Of a stretch of DNA of 64,000 nt, positions 11,500-21,544 are shown piece by piece. The notes below the pieces were generated by a model, which saw only the letters and a list, made by a program, of their open reading frames with translations, searched no databases and was not told where the DNA came from. The stretch is taken from assembly GCA_024734495.1 (NCBI GenBank), contig JALMQS010000828.1:2095101-2159100 (forward strand). Direction: 5' to 3'. Every line of letters starts with the position of its first letter. Position 1 is the first letter of the stretch. The position numbers and the translations under genes are program-made. Source of the DNA: Forficula auricularia (taxonomy: Eukaryota; Arthropoda; Insecta; Dermaptera; Forficulidae).

Positions 11500-12470
11500 G
11501 ACTATTTATTATTTATTTATTTATTGTATATATAGAATTACGAGTAAAATTCAATACAAGAATTTAAGTGATACAAATAAAAACAGAATTAGGAACAAAT
11601 ATAACAATAAACCCATTCCCTCCCTTCCCTCCCTCATTCCTTTATAGCGAATGAACAGGAGCACGTAGAGCACCATCAATAAAATTTAAAAGCTTCTCAA
11701 CTTTGTAAGCTCAAAGGCCACAAAATATCCCAAAATAGAACTTCACCCTCAACGCATTGTATATCGGGCATACATTTAAAATATGAAATAAATTTTCACT
11801 TTCATATTTGTTACAAATTTAAAGACATAAATTTATAAAATTCACTTGAAACATTATCAATCCCTGGGGATCTATTTCTCTTGGACAGGTAAATGGCACC
11901 TTCAAGTTCCACCAATGATATATCTTTATCTAAATCAGGATTATGTATATCAATACCGCTAAAAGACCTACTTGCGTCCACCATACAAGCGTTGAAGGAA
12001 GAAAAAAACTCTTCCCAAATATCAAGGTTTATAGGGTTTTCATGTCTAGCCCTTGGTCTGAATCTCCTAATAATATCCCAAAACTGAGCAGGGTGCTTTA
12101 CGTCTGCGAGCATTTCACATATGTTATCATAGTATTTCTTCTTACTATTAACTATTAATTTTTTATAGTCTTTTTTACATTTCAAATACAAATTCAATTG
12201 TGATTGTTCGAAATTACATATTTTCAAGCTTTTAAACAAAGATTTTAATTTATTTTTAAATAATTTGCAATTATTATCATACCATGGCTTATTAGTTTTT
12301 GTGTTGTCCTAATTATACCTAATTATTTTTTTCTCAACAATACCTAAGTCCCCTGCAACTTCCTTGATACAATTAATCAAAGTTTCATATGCCTGATCAC
12401 GATTTAAAGAATTTACTTGAATCACATTCAACGTAGTATCCAGATATTATTGCTTAGTATCAGAGTCCCA
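11500..12470 (-). pseudogene. LINE remnant: endonuclease-RT linker joined to the RT C-terminus
   Basis: The minus strand reads a linker region (KPWYDNNCKLFKNKLKSL, then KKDYKKLIVNSKKKYYDN), then the start of the reverse transcriptase (RNRSPGIDNVSSEFYKF). It then jumps to a C-terminal block (NLFHILNVCPIYNALR) and an (AAAT)-type tail near 11500-11530. The catalytic RT centre is missing, so this is an internally deleted Jockey/CR1-like LINE with several stops. Confidence 0.65.
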
Positions 12471-12539
12471 ATATAGATACGTGAAGAATTTCGAAGACCT
12501 TTAAAATTAAGATTCAAAACTTTAAGGATATGAAACTAT

Positions 12540-12745
12540 TTTCAAATCTTTAAGAATAATGCAGGATCAGATATTAGCAATAAAAAGACAGACAAAATTC
12601 AAAAAATGGACAAAAAAGGTGTCTATTCCATAACATGTGGAGAATGTGATTCGATCTATATAGGAAAAACAGAACGAAATTTAAACACTTACACTGTTCA
12701 TAACCAAAGAACTTTAAAAAAGTTAAAGAGACATAGGTATTTAGA
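12540..12745 (+). pseudogene. Penelope-like element remnant (GIY-YIG endonuclease)
   Basis: In one frame the sequence encodes KKGVYSITCGECDSIYIGKT followed by ERNLNT. This matches the start of the GIY-YIG endonuclease domain at the C-terminus of Penelope-like retroelements, including the Cys pair (CGEC) typical of that group. The frame opens upstream (about 12543) without a stop, and resemblance ends soon after residue NLNT, where a conserved Arg/His block should follow. No reverse transcriptase is adjacent. Penelope-like elements are the suspected mobilisers of hammerhead-bearing repeats, many of which lie in this window. Confidence 0.6.
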
Positions 12746-12889
12746 ACAAAACATCTCAAAACATGTTTCAGTAGATATTAGATATTCATCCAGAACAGTC
12801 ATAAAATATTCGTATTTTGGAGCATTCAAAAACATCACAATTCACAATTGTAATCAGAAAAACATTCCAACTTTATTTTAAACCATGTC

Positions 12890-13560
12890 AAGCAAAAACT
12901 GTGACATACATAAAACCTAAACAGCAATATAAATTTCAATTCTTAACTTGCCACACTGAACAATTCTTGTACTATTTTTGAAGAATTTAACATACAAGCA
13001 AAATGCATTCAGGAGTAACATGGCAAACTGATGAAAGGCAAAACCTGGAAAACTGTCTATTGCCATTATACCAAAAATTCTGTTTCAACATTCAACATTG
13101 TCTCCTTTAACATATTTATCTGAAATAACTAACTTGTGGGAACCAGACTGTATTTAAATTAATACCGGTCTTCCCTACATCCATGTATAATCCCTATGTA
13201 ACCATCTGAGATCATCCTCCATAAGAAAAAACTACCACCTCTGGATTCCAGCACTCTAGCATTTCAGTCCAACCTCTGGATTGACTCATCCTCTTCCAAC
13301 CATATTATCTAAAAAAAGAAAAATATTTTAAAAATAAACAAAATATTTACCTTAGTAAAGCAGAGATTTCCTTATTCCAGCCTAATTTCAAAACCAACCC
13401 TTGCTTTTCCTATCTCTAAAAGGAAAGAAGAGTTAACAAACCCCCTTCCCAAAAGAGACAAAAAAAGAACTAATAAAAACCTACCAAAAAGCTTCAAATT
13501 CGCAAGACAGCTTTTGTTTACCCACCAGACGGTTCAAAGAGACCTAAAAACAGTTGTTCA
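12890..13560. other. Non-coding, origin unclear
   Basis: The base composition is C/A-richer on the plus strand than in neighbouring DNA. No domain or repeat structure was recognised. Confidence 0.35.
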
Positions 13561-13569
13561 ATATCTTAA

Positions 13570-14430
13570 CACTTTCTTGTTATCCAGAATTCCTTAGCCG
13601 CTCTACATTGCTTTCGTATGATTCTGTTTAACACCTTATACCTGGCAGGGTCCTACGTCTTGCAAATTCTTCTCTCCTCCATCAATTCCAGAATTTTCGG
13701 TGTCATCCATTTTTGTTTCTTGTTGTTTTTTAGAAACCCTATCTAACCTTGCACACTCTCAATCGCTCTCCATGTTGTTTCCATTTCACTTTGCTCACTG
13801 AATTGAATCTTCTTCATTTTCTCTTCAAATCGTTTACCCACCTTGGTTTTAATATCAGGACGTGTCGTGTGATTGTAGTCGGAGTTAACATCTGCTCCAG
13901 GATATGTCTTTACTGATTTCATAAACTTTCTAAGATGTTGATTTACCAGTATAAAATCTATTTGGTTTCTCATTATTTTCTCTTTTTTATCCCGTGGAGA
14001 GATCCAAGTCTTCTTGGGTGATGTTTGAAAAAAGTATTGACAATTAATGCTCAGTGCAAAACTGGACCAATCTGTCTCCTCTGGAATTTCTTTCATCGAA
14101 ACCATATCTACCGACAATGTCACCTTCAGCTCCGGAACCATCTTTGGAATTGAAATCACCTATAGTAAAGGTTATCTCTCCTTTTTTTGTAATTCGCATT
14201 AGTTCTTCTATACTATTGTAGTAGGATTCGGCTTCCTCATCAGGCTTGTCCTTTGTGGGAGCATAGACTTGAATTATATTCATCATTCGATGCGATGTTT
14301 GCAGTCTCAACAGCATGGCTCGGTCGTTTAGAGAGATGAAGTCCACGACCGATTTTGCAATCTCCGAAATCACCAGCACTGCCACACCATCCATACCTGT
14401 GGTACATATCTGAGCCTTCCGAAAATAAAT
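13570..14430 (-). pseudogene. LINE endonuclease (EEP) domain and linker
   Basis: Two minus-strand frames give the C-terminal half of an apurinic-like endonuclease: NIIQVYAPTKDKPDEEAE, TFTIGDFNSKDG, then QIDFILVNQHLRKF and a GADVNSDYNHTTRPDI block in place of the canonical S-D-H motif. A linker follows (KQKWMTPKILELMEERR, about 13700-13580). A frameshift near 14050 separates the halves. This is a dead RTE-like LINE fragment; the RT is absent. Confidence 0.65.
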
Positions 14431-14639
14431 ACAACCATGTTGTGTTCTCTGAGTATCAGATCCAGGCCATCTCCATATTTTCCATATTTTCCAATAATAG
14501 TAAACGATTGGGAGATTCTTCGTACCCTCTACTCATTTAAGAAGTTCCCCGGACTGAGGGGCGTGTTTATTTTTTCGTCTACCATTAAATATTTTTTTTT
14601 TTTGATAAGAATTAGTACAGTAGAAGTTTCGTTTTCTTT

Positions 14640-14800
14640 CTGTACCGCAGAGCGAAAACTATTGAAGCTGTTCCAGCTGCGCTTTTCGTTGTTCAATACT
14701 GCAGCATTTTGAAGTCATTCTTCTGATGCCACAACTTGATAATGATGAAACTGCTGCCCTCCACCATGTCTTCACCATATCTGGTTATCCTCACCTAGTT
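14640..14800 (-). pseudogene. LINE fragment shared with copy B
   Basis: Near-identical to 45520-45680, where it is the upstream part of a longer LINE RT. Here the downstream part is gone. Because both copies carry it at the same place in the last intron, the insertion predates the duplication. Confidence 0.6.
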
Positions 14801-14945
14801 TAATAAATATAAGATCATATATTATAAAATAGAAAAAAAATCATAAATTAGTTTCAAATTTAAGGAACGCGGTGTTGGTTTATAGTGAAACATTATTAAA
14901 ATTATATTAGGGTGGAGTTGGAGGTGTTTCGAAAAAATTAAAATT

Positions 14946-15006
14946 CAAAGATTTTTTTAAGTTTACTCTATATTTTTCGTGCTCTTAACTCATCATCAGG
15001 AGAACA
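14946..15006 (-). ncRNA. Degenerate hammerhead-like motif, last intron of copy A
   Basis: On the minus strand: TTCTC, CTGATGA, a weak helix II, GAAA, AATATA, then GAGTAAAC. Helix I starts CTC/GAG. The copy B equivalent (about 46150-46195) has lost six bases of the core (CTGAG instead of CTGATGATGAG). Both lie antisense to the gene. Confidence 0.35.
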
Positions 15007-15393
15007 TTGACTGAAGATAAAATGATGATCAAAATTTATTTAATATGATGATCAAAATTTATTTAATATGATGGATAGTTGTTTGTGAGTTAGTGTGGGT
15101 ATGAATGAATTATCAAAGAATCGAAATTAGTTTAATAAAGTATCAAATTTTTTGGGAAATATACATTACCTTTATTAATGATAACATATTGATATGAAAT
15201 TTTTACTTCGGCTTCCATTTTTATTTTATTTATTTATTTTTTTTCGAAACATTTGATTATTAAAAGCATTTAATTTTTTTTTAATAAAAATTTCTTATAA
15301 TAATGCAAATGTATACCATTGTATTAAATTACAGAAGATTATTTGAAAATTTAAAATATAATTAAGATATATTTAATATCACCTTTTTTACAG

Positions 15394-15523
15394 GCCCACT
15401 TTCGTCGCAGAAAATATGATTACTATACTTAAGACTGGATCCTCCGGAGATATTTTTGTTTGCGAATTAGATCAACCGGCTTATAAAATCGATATACCTG
15501 ATTATCAAACTTTAAAAGTATAA
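15394..15523 (+). CDS. SDR copy A, last coding exon
   Basis: After the acceptor TTTTTTACAG the exon encodes the C-terminal part of the dehydrogenase, from PTFVAENMITILKTG to DYQTLKV and a TAA stop at 15521-15523. All 130 bases are identical to copy B exon 6, although flanking introns differ by substitutions and insertions. The exon starts in phase 2, so it needs the missing upstream exons to be translated. Confidence 0.8.
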
Positions 15524-15556
15524 TTAAGTCTTTATAAATATTTTTGTATTTTGACA

Positions 15557-15562
15557 AATAAA
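15557..15562 (+). promoter_or_regulatory. Poly(A) signal, SDR copy A
   Basis: AATAAA lies 34 bases after the stop and is conserved in copy B at 46691-46696. A short 3' UTR is expected. Confidence 0.5.
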
Positions 15563-15745
15563 ATTGAAACCCTATTAAAATACCAAAAATTATGTTAAAT
15601 ATAAAAATGATTTATAATTATTTCTACAAACTTATGATTTTGTCCTAAAGGTGTGTAACAACTTGATTTTGAATAAAAAAAATAATTTTGGTGGTTCTAT
15701 GTTTCAACAAATTATTTAATCAAAATTAATAATTTATTTTATACG

Positions 15746-15886
15746 CAGTGGAGACGCCAGCTTTTCCATTTTGGTTGGGCGACACCCGGCAGAAAAATTT
15801 GGAGGGGGACAGCAAAAATGTGAATTATTTCAGGTAATTCAGATTTTTGAATGGGCGTTCGTCCAACACACCCTGGAGCCGCCACT
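15746..15886. repeat. hAT-like MITE, present in both duplicates
   Basis: Ends CAGTGGAGACGCCAGC and GGAGCCGCCACT; about 140 bases. The same element at the same place in copy B (about 47009-47145) dates it to before the duplication. Confidence 0.5.
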
Positions 15887-16134
15887 TTTAATTAGAAAAA
15901 TAGGAAATTAGCTCATGGAAGATGGCCGTCAAATTTTAAACATTATAGTAAAAATATTCATTTAACAAGGACGCCTGTAGGATAGGCTAGTGCGGTCCAA
16001 AGGAGTCTTTTGGTTGCATAAATACAGGCGGACAACTTTCCTAGGCTGGTTTTTATGTGGTTGGTTTTAGTTAAAGCAATATATTAATATTGTTATAGAC
16101 TAAATTCAGGTACCTATTTAATTCTATTTTCCAG

Positions 16135-16203
16135 AGCACCAAAACACCAAAAGACGCCAGTGATTCTGAGTTAAATAGTAGTAAAAGACTAATTGACCAG
16201 TAA
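16135..16203 (+). other. Possible alternative exon 7, SDR copy A
   Basis: Preceded by TTCTATTTTCCAG. If the last exon used an internal donor (AAA|GTATAATT at 15518), the frame would continue here for 22 codons (STKTPKDASDSELNSSKR..) to TAA. Copy B has the same length, acceptor and stop. However, all five differences from copy B change an amino acid, which argues against purifying selection. Confidence 0.3.
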
Positions 16204-16465
16204 ATAAATATTTTTCAAAAAAGGTTGGCTTTATCAAAATAAATAATTATTTTTATCCAACATTTTTGGATGATCCAGATTTTCGTGAATTATTATTTTC
16301 TCTGAGCTTTAAAGAAAAATCGATGAATAAATATAAAAATTATTTATTTATTAAATTATTAGTTATCATGTAGTTTAGAATAAGCTCAGCAAATTTGAAC
16401 TCAGTGAATCATTTAGTACACAACAAATTACTGCTCATGTTTCAAAATAAAACTCATTCAAGTGA

Positions 16466-16750
16466 AATCCATATATTGACATATTTAAATAACAAACATA
16501 TAGTTTGGATTCTTATGTATATAATTAAACGTACTTTATCTTATAATTCTATAGATTTTTGCGACGGGCTTTCTCGAAACCAAAATAATTAATAATTTCG
16601 TTCAAATCAAAATCCGCTTTTCAATGCACAACAAAGCTAAAGCGTTAAGTCTATTTACGACAGTGTCGATCGTAAATAATTTTTTGTGCGTTTTTAAGGC
16701 CGATTCACACATTTCCGTGTACGTGACGACACCGTTGCCTTCCGTAATCT
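16466..16750. other. Non-coding spacer after the copy A duplication
   Basis: The sequence beyond the homology break (after CTCATTCAAG) shows no recognisable gene. Confidence 0.4.
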
Positions 16751-16945
16751 GTATCCTTCAGTGGTATCCGTGATGAATTTTTCACTGCCATTCACACATT
16801 TCCGTAACTTTCCATGTCAGTATTCTCCCGTGATAGAGGTGGCCTGTTTCGATTGCACAATGAATTTAAATATAGAAGAACTGGCAGTAAATAGCATTGC
16901 TTTTGGAAGAGGAAGAAGAGAAGAAAAGAAGGTAGTGGGTTCATC

Positions 16946-17936
16946 CCTTAGACCATATAAGATATAGACACTCCCTGGTGTCGATTTGGTGAGGCCAACA
17001 TCAACTCGAGAACGTGACGTCATCAGCAGGCAGGAACAACGAGAATAGCATTGGCTATAGGAATTATTATACATTGAGATAAATTTATCGTAGTTTAGAT
17101 TATTTATTTTGGATTCCAATAATCGCAAATTAATATTAAATTAATATACCAAAAATATTTTTTATTTTTTTTAACAAAATGTTTTTTTTTTTTTTTGGCT
17201 TTTCGGCCTTTCTAGCCATAAGCCATTTACGATACTAATTATTTTATTTAAATTTGTCTCTACCTCGGGGGTCAGATTTTAGTCGGATGCCTCGAGTCGG
17301 ATTCGAATTCTCAAAACTCAATTTTCTCAAATATTTTTCATTAATAAATATGATATTGCGAATTTTTTTCGACTTACTTTAATTACGATTTTGATACTGA
17401 CAAAATATTTGGTAAAATCAAATGATGAACTTGGTTGAATGTTCCGTCAATTGATTAAAAAAACTGTATTTAAAAGAAATAATTATTTACTAGATTTAGC
17501 ATTCGAAATTAATTAATATTTTGGTAACCTACAATTGATTAAAATAATAAAATATATTGTTGTATATATATGGACATGGGAAGGGAGTGTTGCTCGATGC
17601 CCGAATTATTGTAAAATATGTAATTTAAATAAAACATTTTGTTAAAAAAAATAAATAAATATTTTGGTATATTAATTTAATATTAATTTGCGATTATTGG
17701 AATCCAAAATAAATAATCTAAACTACGATAAATTTATCTCAAAGTATAATAATTCCTATAGCGCCCATGCTATTCTCGTTGTTCTTGCCTGCTGATGACG
17801 TCACGTTCTCTAGTAACTAGAGAACGTGACGTCATCATCAGGAGGCCAACATCTACTAGAGTCTAGTAGATGTTGGCCTCACTTCACTCTGTGTGGGGAG
17901 TGGCAGAGGGCGTGTCTATATCTTATATGGTCTAAG
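16946..17936. mobile_element. 991-bp fold-back transposon with 8-bp target duplication
   Basis: Ends are CTTAGACCATATAAGATATA and its exact inverse. Long inverted arms (about 16985-17150 and 17660-17860) include AACGTGACGTCATCAGCAGG and GATAAATTTATCGTAGTTTA. Perfect flanks GTTCATCC lie at 16938-16945 and 17937-17944. No transposase is present. The 8-bp duplication fits hAT or P-type elements, but the CTTAG ends do not clearly fit either. A SINE fragment (17219-17315) lies in the loop. Confidence 0.7.
17219..17315 (-). repeat. tRNA-derived SINE2 fragment
   Basis: On the minus strand: GGATTCGAATCC-like B-box region, then GAGGCATCCGACTAAAAT and CCCGAGGTAGAGACAAATTT. It matches 24593-24715 (+) and 50713-50847 (-); the A-box half is missing here. 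Confidence 0.55.
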
Positions 17937-18024
17937 GTTCATCCCATATATGGATGCCTCGAGAAACGGAACGAGAGTTTATAACTTTGTATAGAGGGTT
18001 GTAGTCCAGTTCCTGGAGCGTTAA

Positions 18025-18420
18025 AAAAATAATTTTTAAGAAAAAAATAAAAACCGACTTCAAAAAATTAAATGAAACAAATAAAATACACTAAAAAGGT
18101 ATAAAATAATTATTATCTTATTTAGTTAAAACTAAACGACGAAATATTAACATGAAATTACTTTTTGAAGTCGGTACCAAACAAACTATACCTATAAGCG
18201 AGCGTACCCGCCAAACGTACTAAGTAAGATCCGTCGAGTGCGATTCATAAAAGGTATATGTTTGGCACCAACTTCAAAAAGTAATTTCATGTTAATATTT
18301 CGTCGTTTAGTTGTAACTAACTAAGATAATAATTATTTTATACCTTTTAGTGTATTTTATTTGTTGCATTTAATTTTTTGAAGTCGATTTTTATTTTTTT
18401 CTTAAAAATTACTTTTATTT
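18025..18420. repeat. 'CCGACTTC' fold-back MITE (family P)
   Basis: A complete hairpin of the family first seen at 9290: AAAACCGACTTCAAAAAATT at the left, its inverse at the right, and a centre with ACGTACTAAGTAAGATCCGT. Confidence 0.75.
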
Positions 18421-18429
18421 TTCTCTTGT

Positions 18430-18545
18430 TAACCGACTTCAAAAAAGGAGGAGGTTCTCTATTCGACTGAATTTTTTTTTTTTTTGTGCCTATGTTACCT
18501 CATATCTCCGCCAATTGTCAACCGATTTTGAAATTTTTTTTGCAT
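18430..18545. repeat. Interspersed repeat starting AACCGACTTCAAAAAAGG
   Basis: The phrase AAAAAAGGAGGAGGTTCTCT leads an AT-rich tract and ATCTCCGCCAATTGTCAACC. It abuts the left arm of the large palindrome. Its class is unknown. Confidence 0.4.
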
Positions 18546-18860
18546 TGGGTCCAGTCTAGCTTCCGATTGGTCCCATTTTTTTTTCGTTTTTTTTCATAGG
18601 TATTAGACCTTTTTATTAGGTTTGTTTAGACCTAACCTTTGTTTATGAACCGATTTCGATGGTTCTTTTTTTATCTGAAAGGGGTGTCTTAGGGATGGTG
18701 TCATATTAATTTGGTCAAGTTCTGATGATATGATCACTATTAATAACATCACTAAAAAGAGAAAAATAAAAATAATTTTTAAGAAAAAATAAAAACCGAC
18801 TTCAAAAAATTAAATGCAACAAATAAAATACACTAAAAGGTATAAAATAATTATTATCTT

Positions 18861-19048
18861 TTTTACTTATGGAAAGTGGTGTAGGTTTTAGGTGAAACAT
18901 GATGTTAGTTAATAGAGTAAAGGGTGTGTAGTATTAACTTGTAAACTCCTGATGATGGACTAATAATCCGAAATATATTGAGTTTGTATAAACCTCTTTG
19001 AGTTTTATTTCATTCACTGTGAAACTACACACCCTTTACTCTATTAAC
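18861..19048 (+). mobile_element. F3 ribozyme-bearing element with 13-bp target duplication
   Basis: A 188-bp insertion in the left arm of a family P hairpin, bounded by perfect TAATTATTATCTT copies (18848-18860 and 19049-19061). It starts TTTACTTATGGAAAGTGGTG and ends ACCCTTTACTCTATTAAC; sub-terminal parts are inverted (GTTAATAGAGTAAAGGGTGT and its inverse). It carries one hammerhead-like core. A 13-bp duplication points to retrotransposon-type insertion. The intact sequence of the opposite arm of the hairpin confirms the empty site. Confidence 0.75.
18941..18987 (+). ncRNA. Hammerhead-ribozyme-like motif (F3)
   Basis: Helix I AAACTC (18943-18948) pairs with GAGTTT (18980-18985). CTGATGA is at 18949-18955, helix II GGA/TCC, GAAA at 18970-18973, a self-complementary ATATAT helix III, and the cleavage triplet ATT. 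One unpaired T sits between CTGATGA and helix II, unlike the canonical G-C closing pair. A short palindromic helix III usually implies dimeric action. Confidence 0.6.
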
Positions 19049-19582
19049 TAATTATTATCTTATTTAGTTACAACTAAACGACGAAATATTAACATGAAAT
19101 TACTTTTTGAATTTGGTGCCAAACATATACCTTTTATGAATCGCACTCGACGGATCTTACTTAGTATGTTTGGAGGGTATGCTCGCTTATAGGTATAGTT
19201 TGTTTGGCATCTACTTCAAAAAGTAATTTCATGTTAATATTTCGTCGTTTAGTTGTAACTAAATAAGATAATAATTATTTTATACCTTTTAGTGTATTTT
19301 ATTTGTTGCATTTAATTTTTTTGAAGTCGGTTTTATTTTTTTCTTAAAAATTATTTTTTAGTGATGTTATTTATAGTGATCATATCATAAGAACTTGACC
19401 AAATTAATATGACACCATCCCTAAGAAAGGGGTGTCCCTTTCGGATAAAAAAAGAACCATCGAAATCGGTTCATAAACAAAGAGGTTAGGTCTAAACAAA
19501 CCTAATAAAAAAGGTCTAATACCTATGAAAAAAAACGAAAAAAATGGGACCAATCGGAAGCTAGACTGGACCCAATGCCCTT

Positions 19583-20040
19583 CTCCACCATCGAGTGTCC
19601 TTATTCATCTTTAGTCCTTGTTTTTAATAAGAGGAAAAATCTAATTAGATAAAAAAACCTCTTTTCCCATAATTATTTCAATTCCATTATTCCCCAATCA
19701 AGTCGATTGGTTTTCCTTCTCCCATCTCTCTCCCCATCCTATCCACAAACCAACAAACAAAAAATTCCTAATTTTAATATAATATAATAATATTTGTTAT
19801 AACCTATTAGTGGGTTTTAAAATTAAAAAAACCAATTAATAAATAAAAGATAATTGAAAAAAATGTAAACAAATTTTTTTATTGAGATTTTTTCTAGAAA
19901 TAATTACTTTAATTAAGAAAAGATCAATTAAGATGAAATTTGTCGAGGTCCAGACCTAGCCAGATTGTTTTCTCATCCTCAAAACTTGTTAATAGATTTT
20001 GTTTCATCAAAATCGGTAAGCCGTTTTCAAAATAGAACTA
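19583..20040. other. AT-rich non-coding
   Basis: No gene recognised between the palindrome end and the Helitron tail. Confidence 0.4.
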
Positions 20041-20331
20041 AGATACACACAAATATATAAATATAAATATAAACAATTTTAGCTCGTTTAATAAGAGTAG
20101 ATAGATAAAATGGAAAAGTATGTATATATGTTTGTATGATCCAAACGATCTGATTGGCCAGTGAATAGCCAATGGTAAAGCGTTAAATTATTAGAACGAT
20201 TCTGATTGGTCAGATAGCGATCGTGCTTAGCCAATGCGTTAAATAAATATTTAAAAAAATTGTCCGTCTCGGGACGCTGCCCGCCAGGGCAACCCATCCG
20301 GAGGTGCAGAAGGCACGCCTGGATCAGCTAG
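20041..20331 (+). mobile_element. Helitron 3'-end fragment
   Basis: A GC-richer stretch (GACGCTGCCCGCCAGGGCAA, then AGAAGGCACGCCTGGATCAG) ends in CTAG followed by T, as Helitron 3' termini do. A related tail is seen at 48400-48485. The 5' end was not located, so the left edge is approximate. Confidence 0.5.
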
Positions 20332-20944
20332 TTCTTTTATAAACACCCTGTATATAATAATTTATTTCTTAAAATGTATTTTTATAATTATTTAATGATT
20401 AATTATTATTAATTATTTTGGTATTATGATTATATAATATGTTAAAAAAACGCCATAGTCTGCTTTTTAGATATTTAGTTTCTTTTTAGTAAATGCTTGT
20501 AAAGTTAGTATTATTTTATAAATTTTTTGAATATATTTATTTATTTAACATAATCAATTGTCAAAACAACGATTAAAGTACGTTGAAAATACTCTGCCTT
20601 TGCGATTGGGCGTTGCTTTATTACACGTTTCAAAGCTATCATTTCCTCTCAGTTACTGCTACAATTTGTGAAAAATCATTTCGACTCTCCTTGCGATAAG
20701 AAGATCTTATCATGCTAGTAATGTTATATCGAACGAATAAGAAGAATTCAATAATAACATGATATTATGTAATTAGTTAAATGTAAAATGTAAATTAAAA
20801 TTAAATCACTTTATATAACTTAAGAACGTTCATAAAAAACTTAAGTACTTATAATTACGTTCATAAATATTAACCACTAGCTTACAAAATATTTTTCAGG
20901 GAAAATTCACATCTGGAAGATACATCGTTTTTTTTCTGGTGTTT

Positions 20945-21450
20945 ATGAAATATTATATATATCTGTCCAAAAACATAAATGTGAAAAAGGGGACAAGTTC
21001 GGCGCAAACAGCTTCGCCGACAAAAGAGTTGAAATCTAAACGGGCACCATGTTCCATAGCAGTTGCTTAAATCACAGCTATAAGGATGTACAACCTTCTT
21101 CAATTGATAAAAAAATTGTTACGTTCTTTGATATTAAATTTATAACTTGGCAATTTATAATAGTCAATAAATTATTTAACGTGATGATATTCAATACAAG
21201 CTTAAAATTTAGCTTTGTTTTTTTCTATTTTATACTAGAAACAATTTAGTTGGATATAAAACTTGCCAAGATATAAATTTAATATCAAAGAACGTAACAA
21301 ATTTTCTTTTAAATCAATTGAAGAACGTTGTACATTCCTATAGGTATGATTTATGCAACTGCTATGGAACTTGGTACCTGTTTAGATTTCAACTCTTTTG
21401 TTGGCGAAGCCGTTGGCCCCTTTTTCACATTTAAGTTTTTGGACAGGTAT
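20945..21450. repeat. About 500-bp fold-back with imperfect 200-bp arms
   Basis: CTGTCCAAAAACATAAATGT on the left and ACATTTAAGTTTTTGGACAG on the right are outer ends. AGAGTTGAAATCTAAACGGG and ATTAAATTTATA-type blocks also occur in both arms. The spacer is about 100 bases. No terminal duplication was found, and no protein. Confidence 0.65.
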
Positions 21451-21544
21451 CATTAATCTTTGAAAAGTTTTATCCTTTAATTTATTTAAATAATTAGATG
21501 TAAACATGTATATTAATAATTATTAAATATTTCTCATAAAATAT

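Larger units (their letters stand above)
9690..16465 (+). repeat. Segmental duplication, copy A
   Basis: The 5' UTR exon, coding exon 1, last exon and 3' flank of the SDR gene all recur, in the same order and strand, at 33012-48676. The last coding exon (130 bases) is identical in the two copies. The spacing differs because of a 100-N gap here and of insertions specific to one copy. Confidence 0.85.
16857..18007 (+). pseudogene. Putative Harbinger transposase N-terminus, split by a transposon
   Basis: A frame starting MNLNIEELAVNSIAFGRGR, then REEKKVVGSS, is cut by the 991-bp element at 16946. It resumes after 17944 as HIWMPRETEREFITLYRGL followed by a stop. The REFxTLYxxL pattern is what follows the basic block in HARBI1-like proteins. 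Only this N-terminal piece is seen, so the assignment is tentative. Confidence 0.4.
18545..19582. repeat. About 1-kb palindrome centred on a family P hairpin
   Basis: Bases 18545-18770 (CATTGGGTCCAGTCTAGCTT .. GTGATGTT-side) are repeated inverted at 19362-19582, ending AGCTAGACTGGACCCAATG. Between them is a family P hairpin with its own dyad. The left half is longer only because of a 188-bp F3 insertion (18861-19048). Confidence 0.75.
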
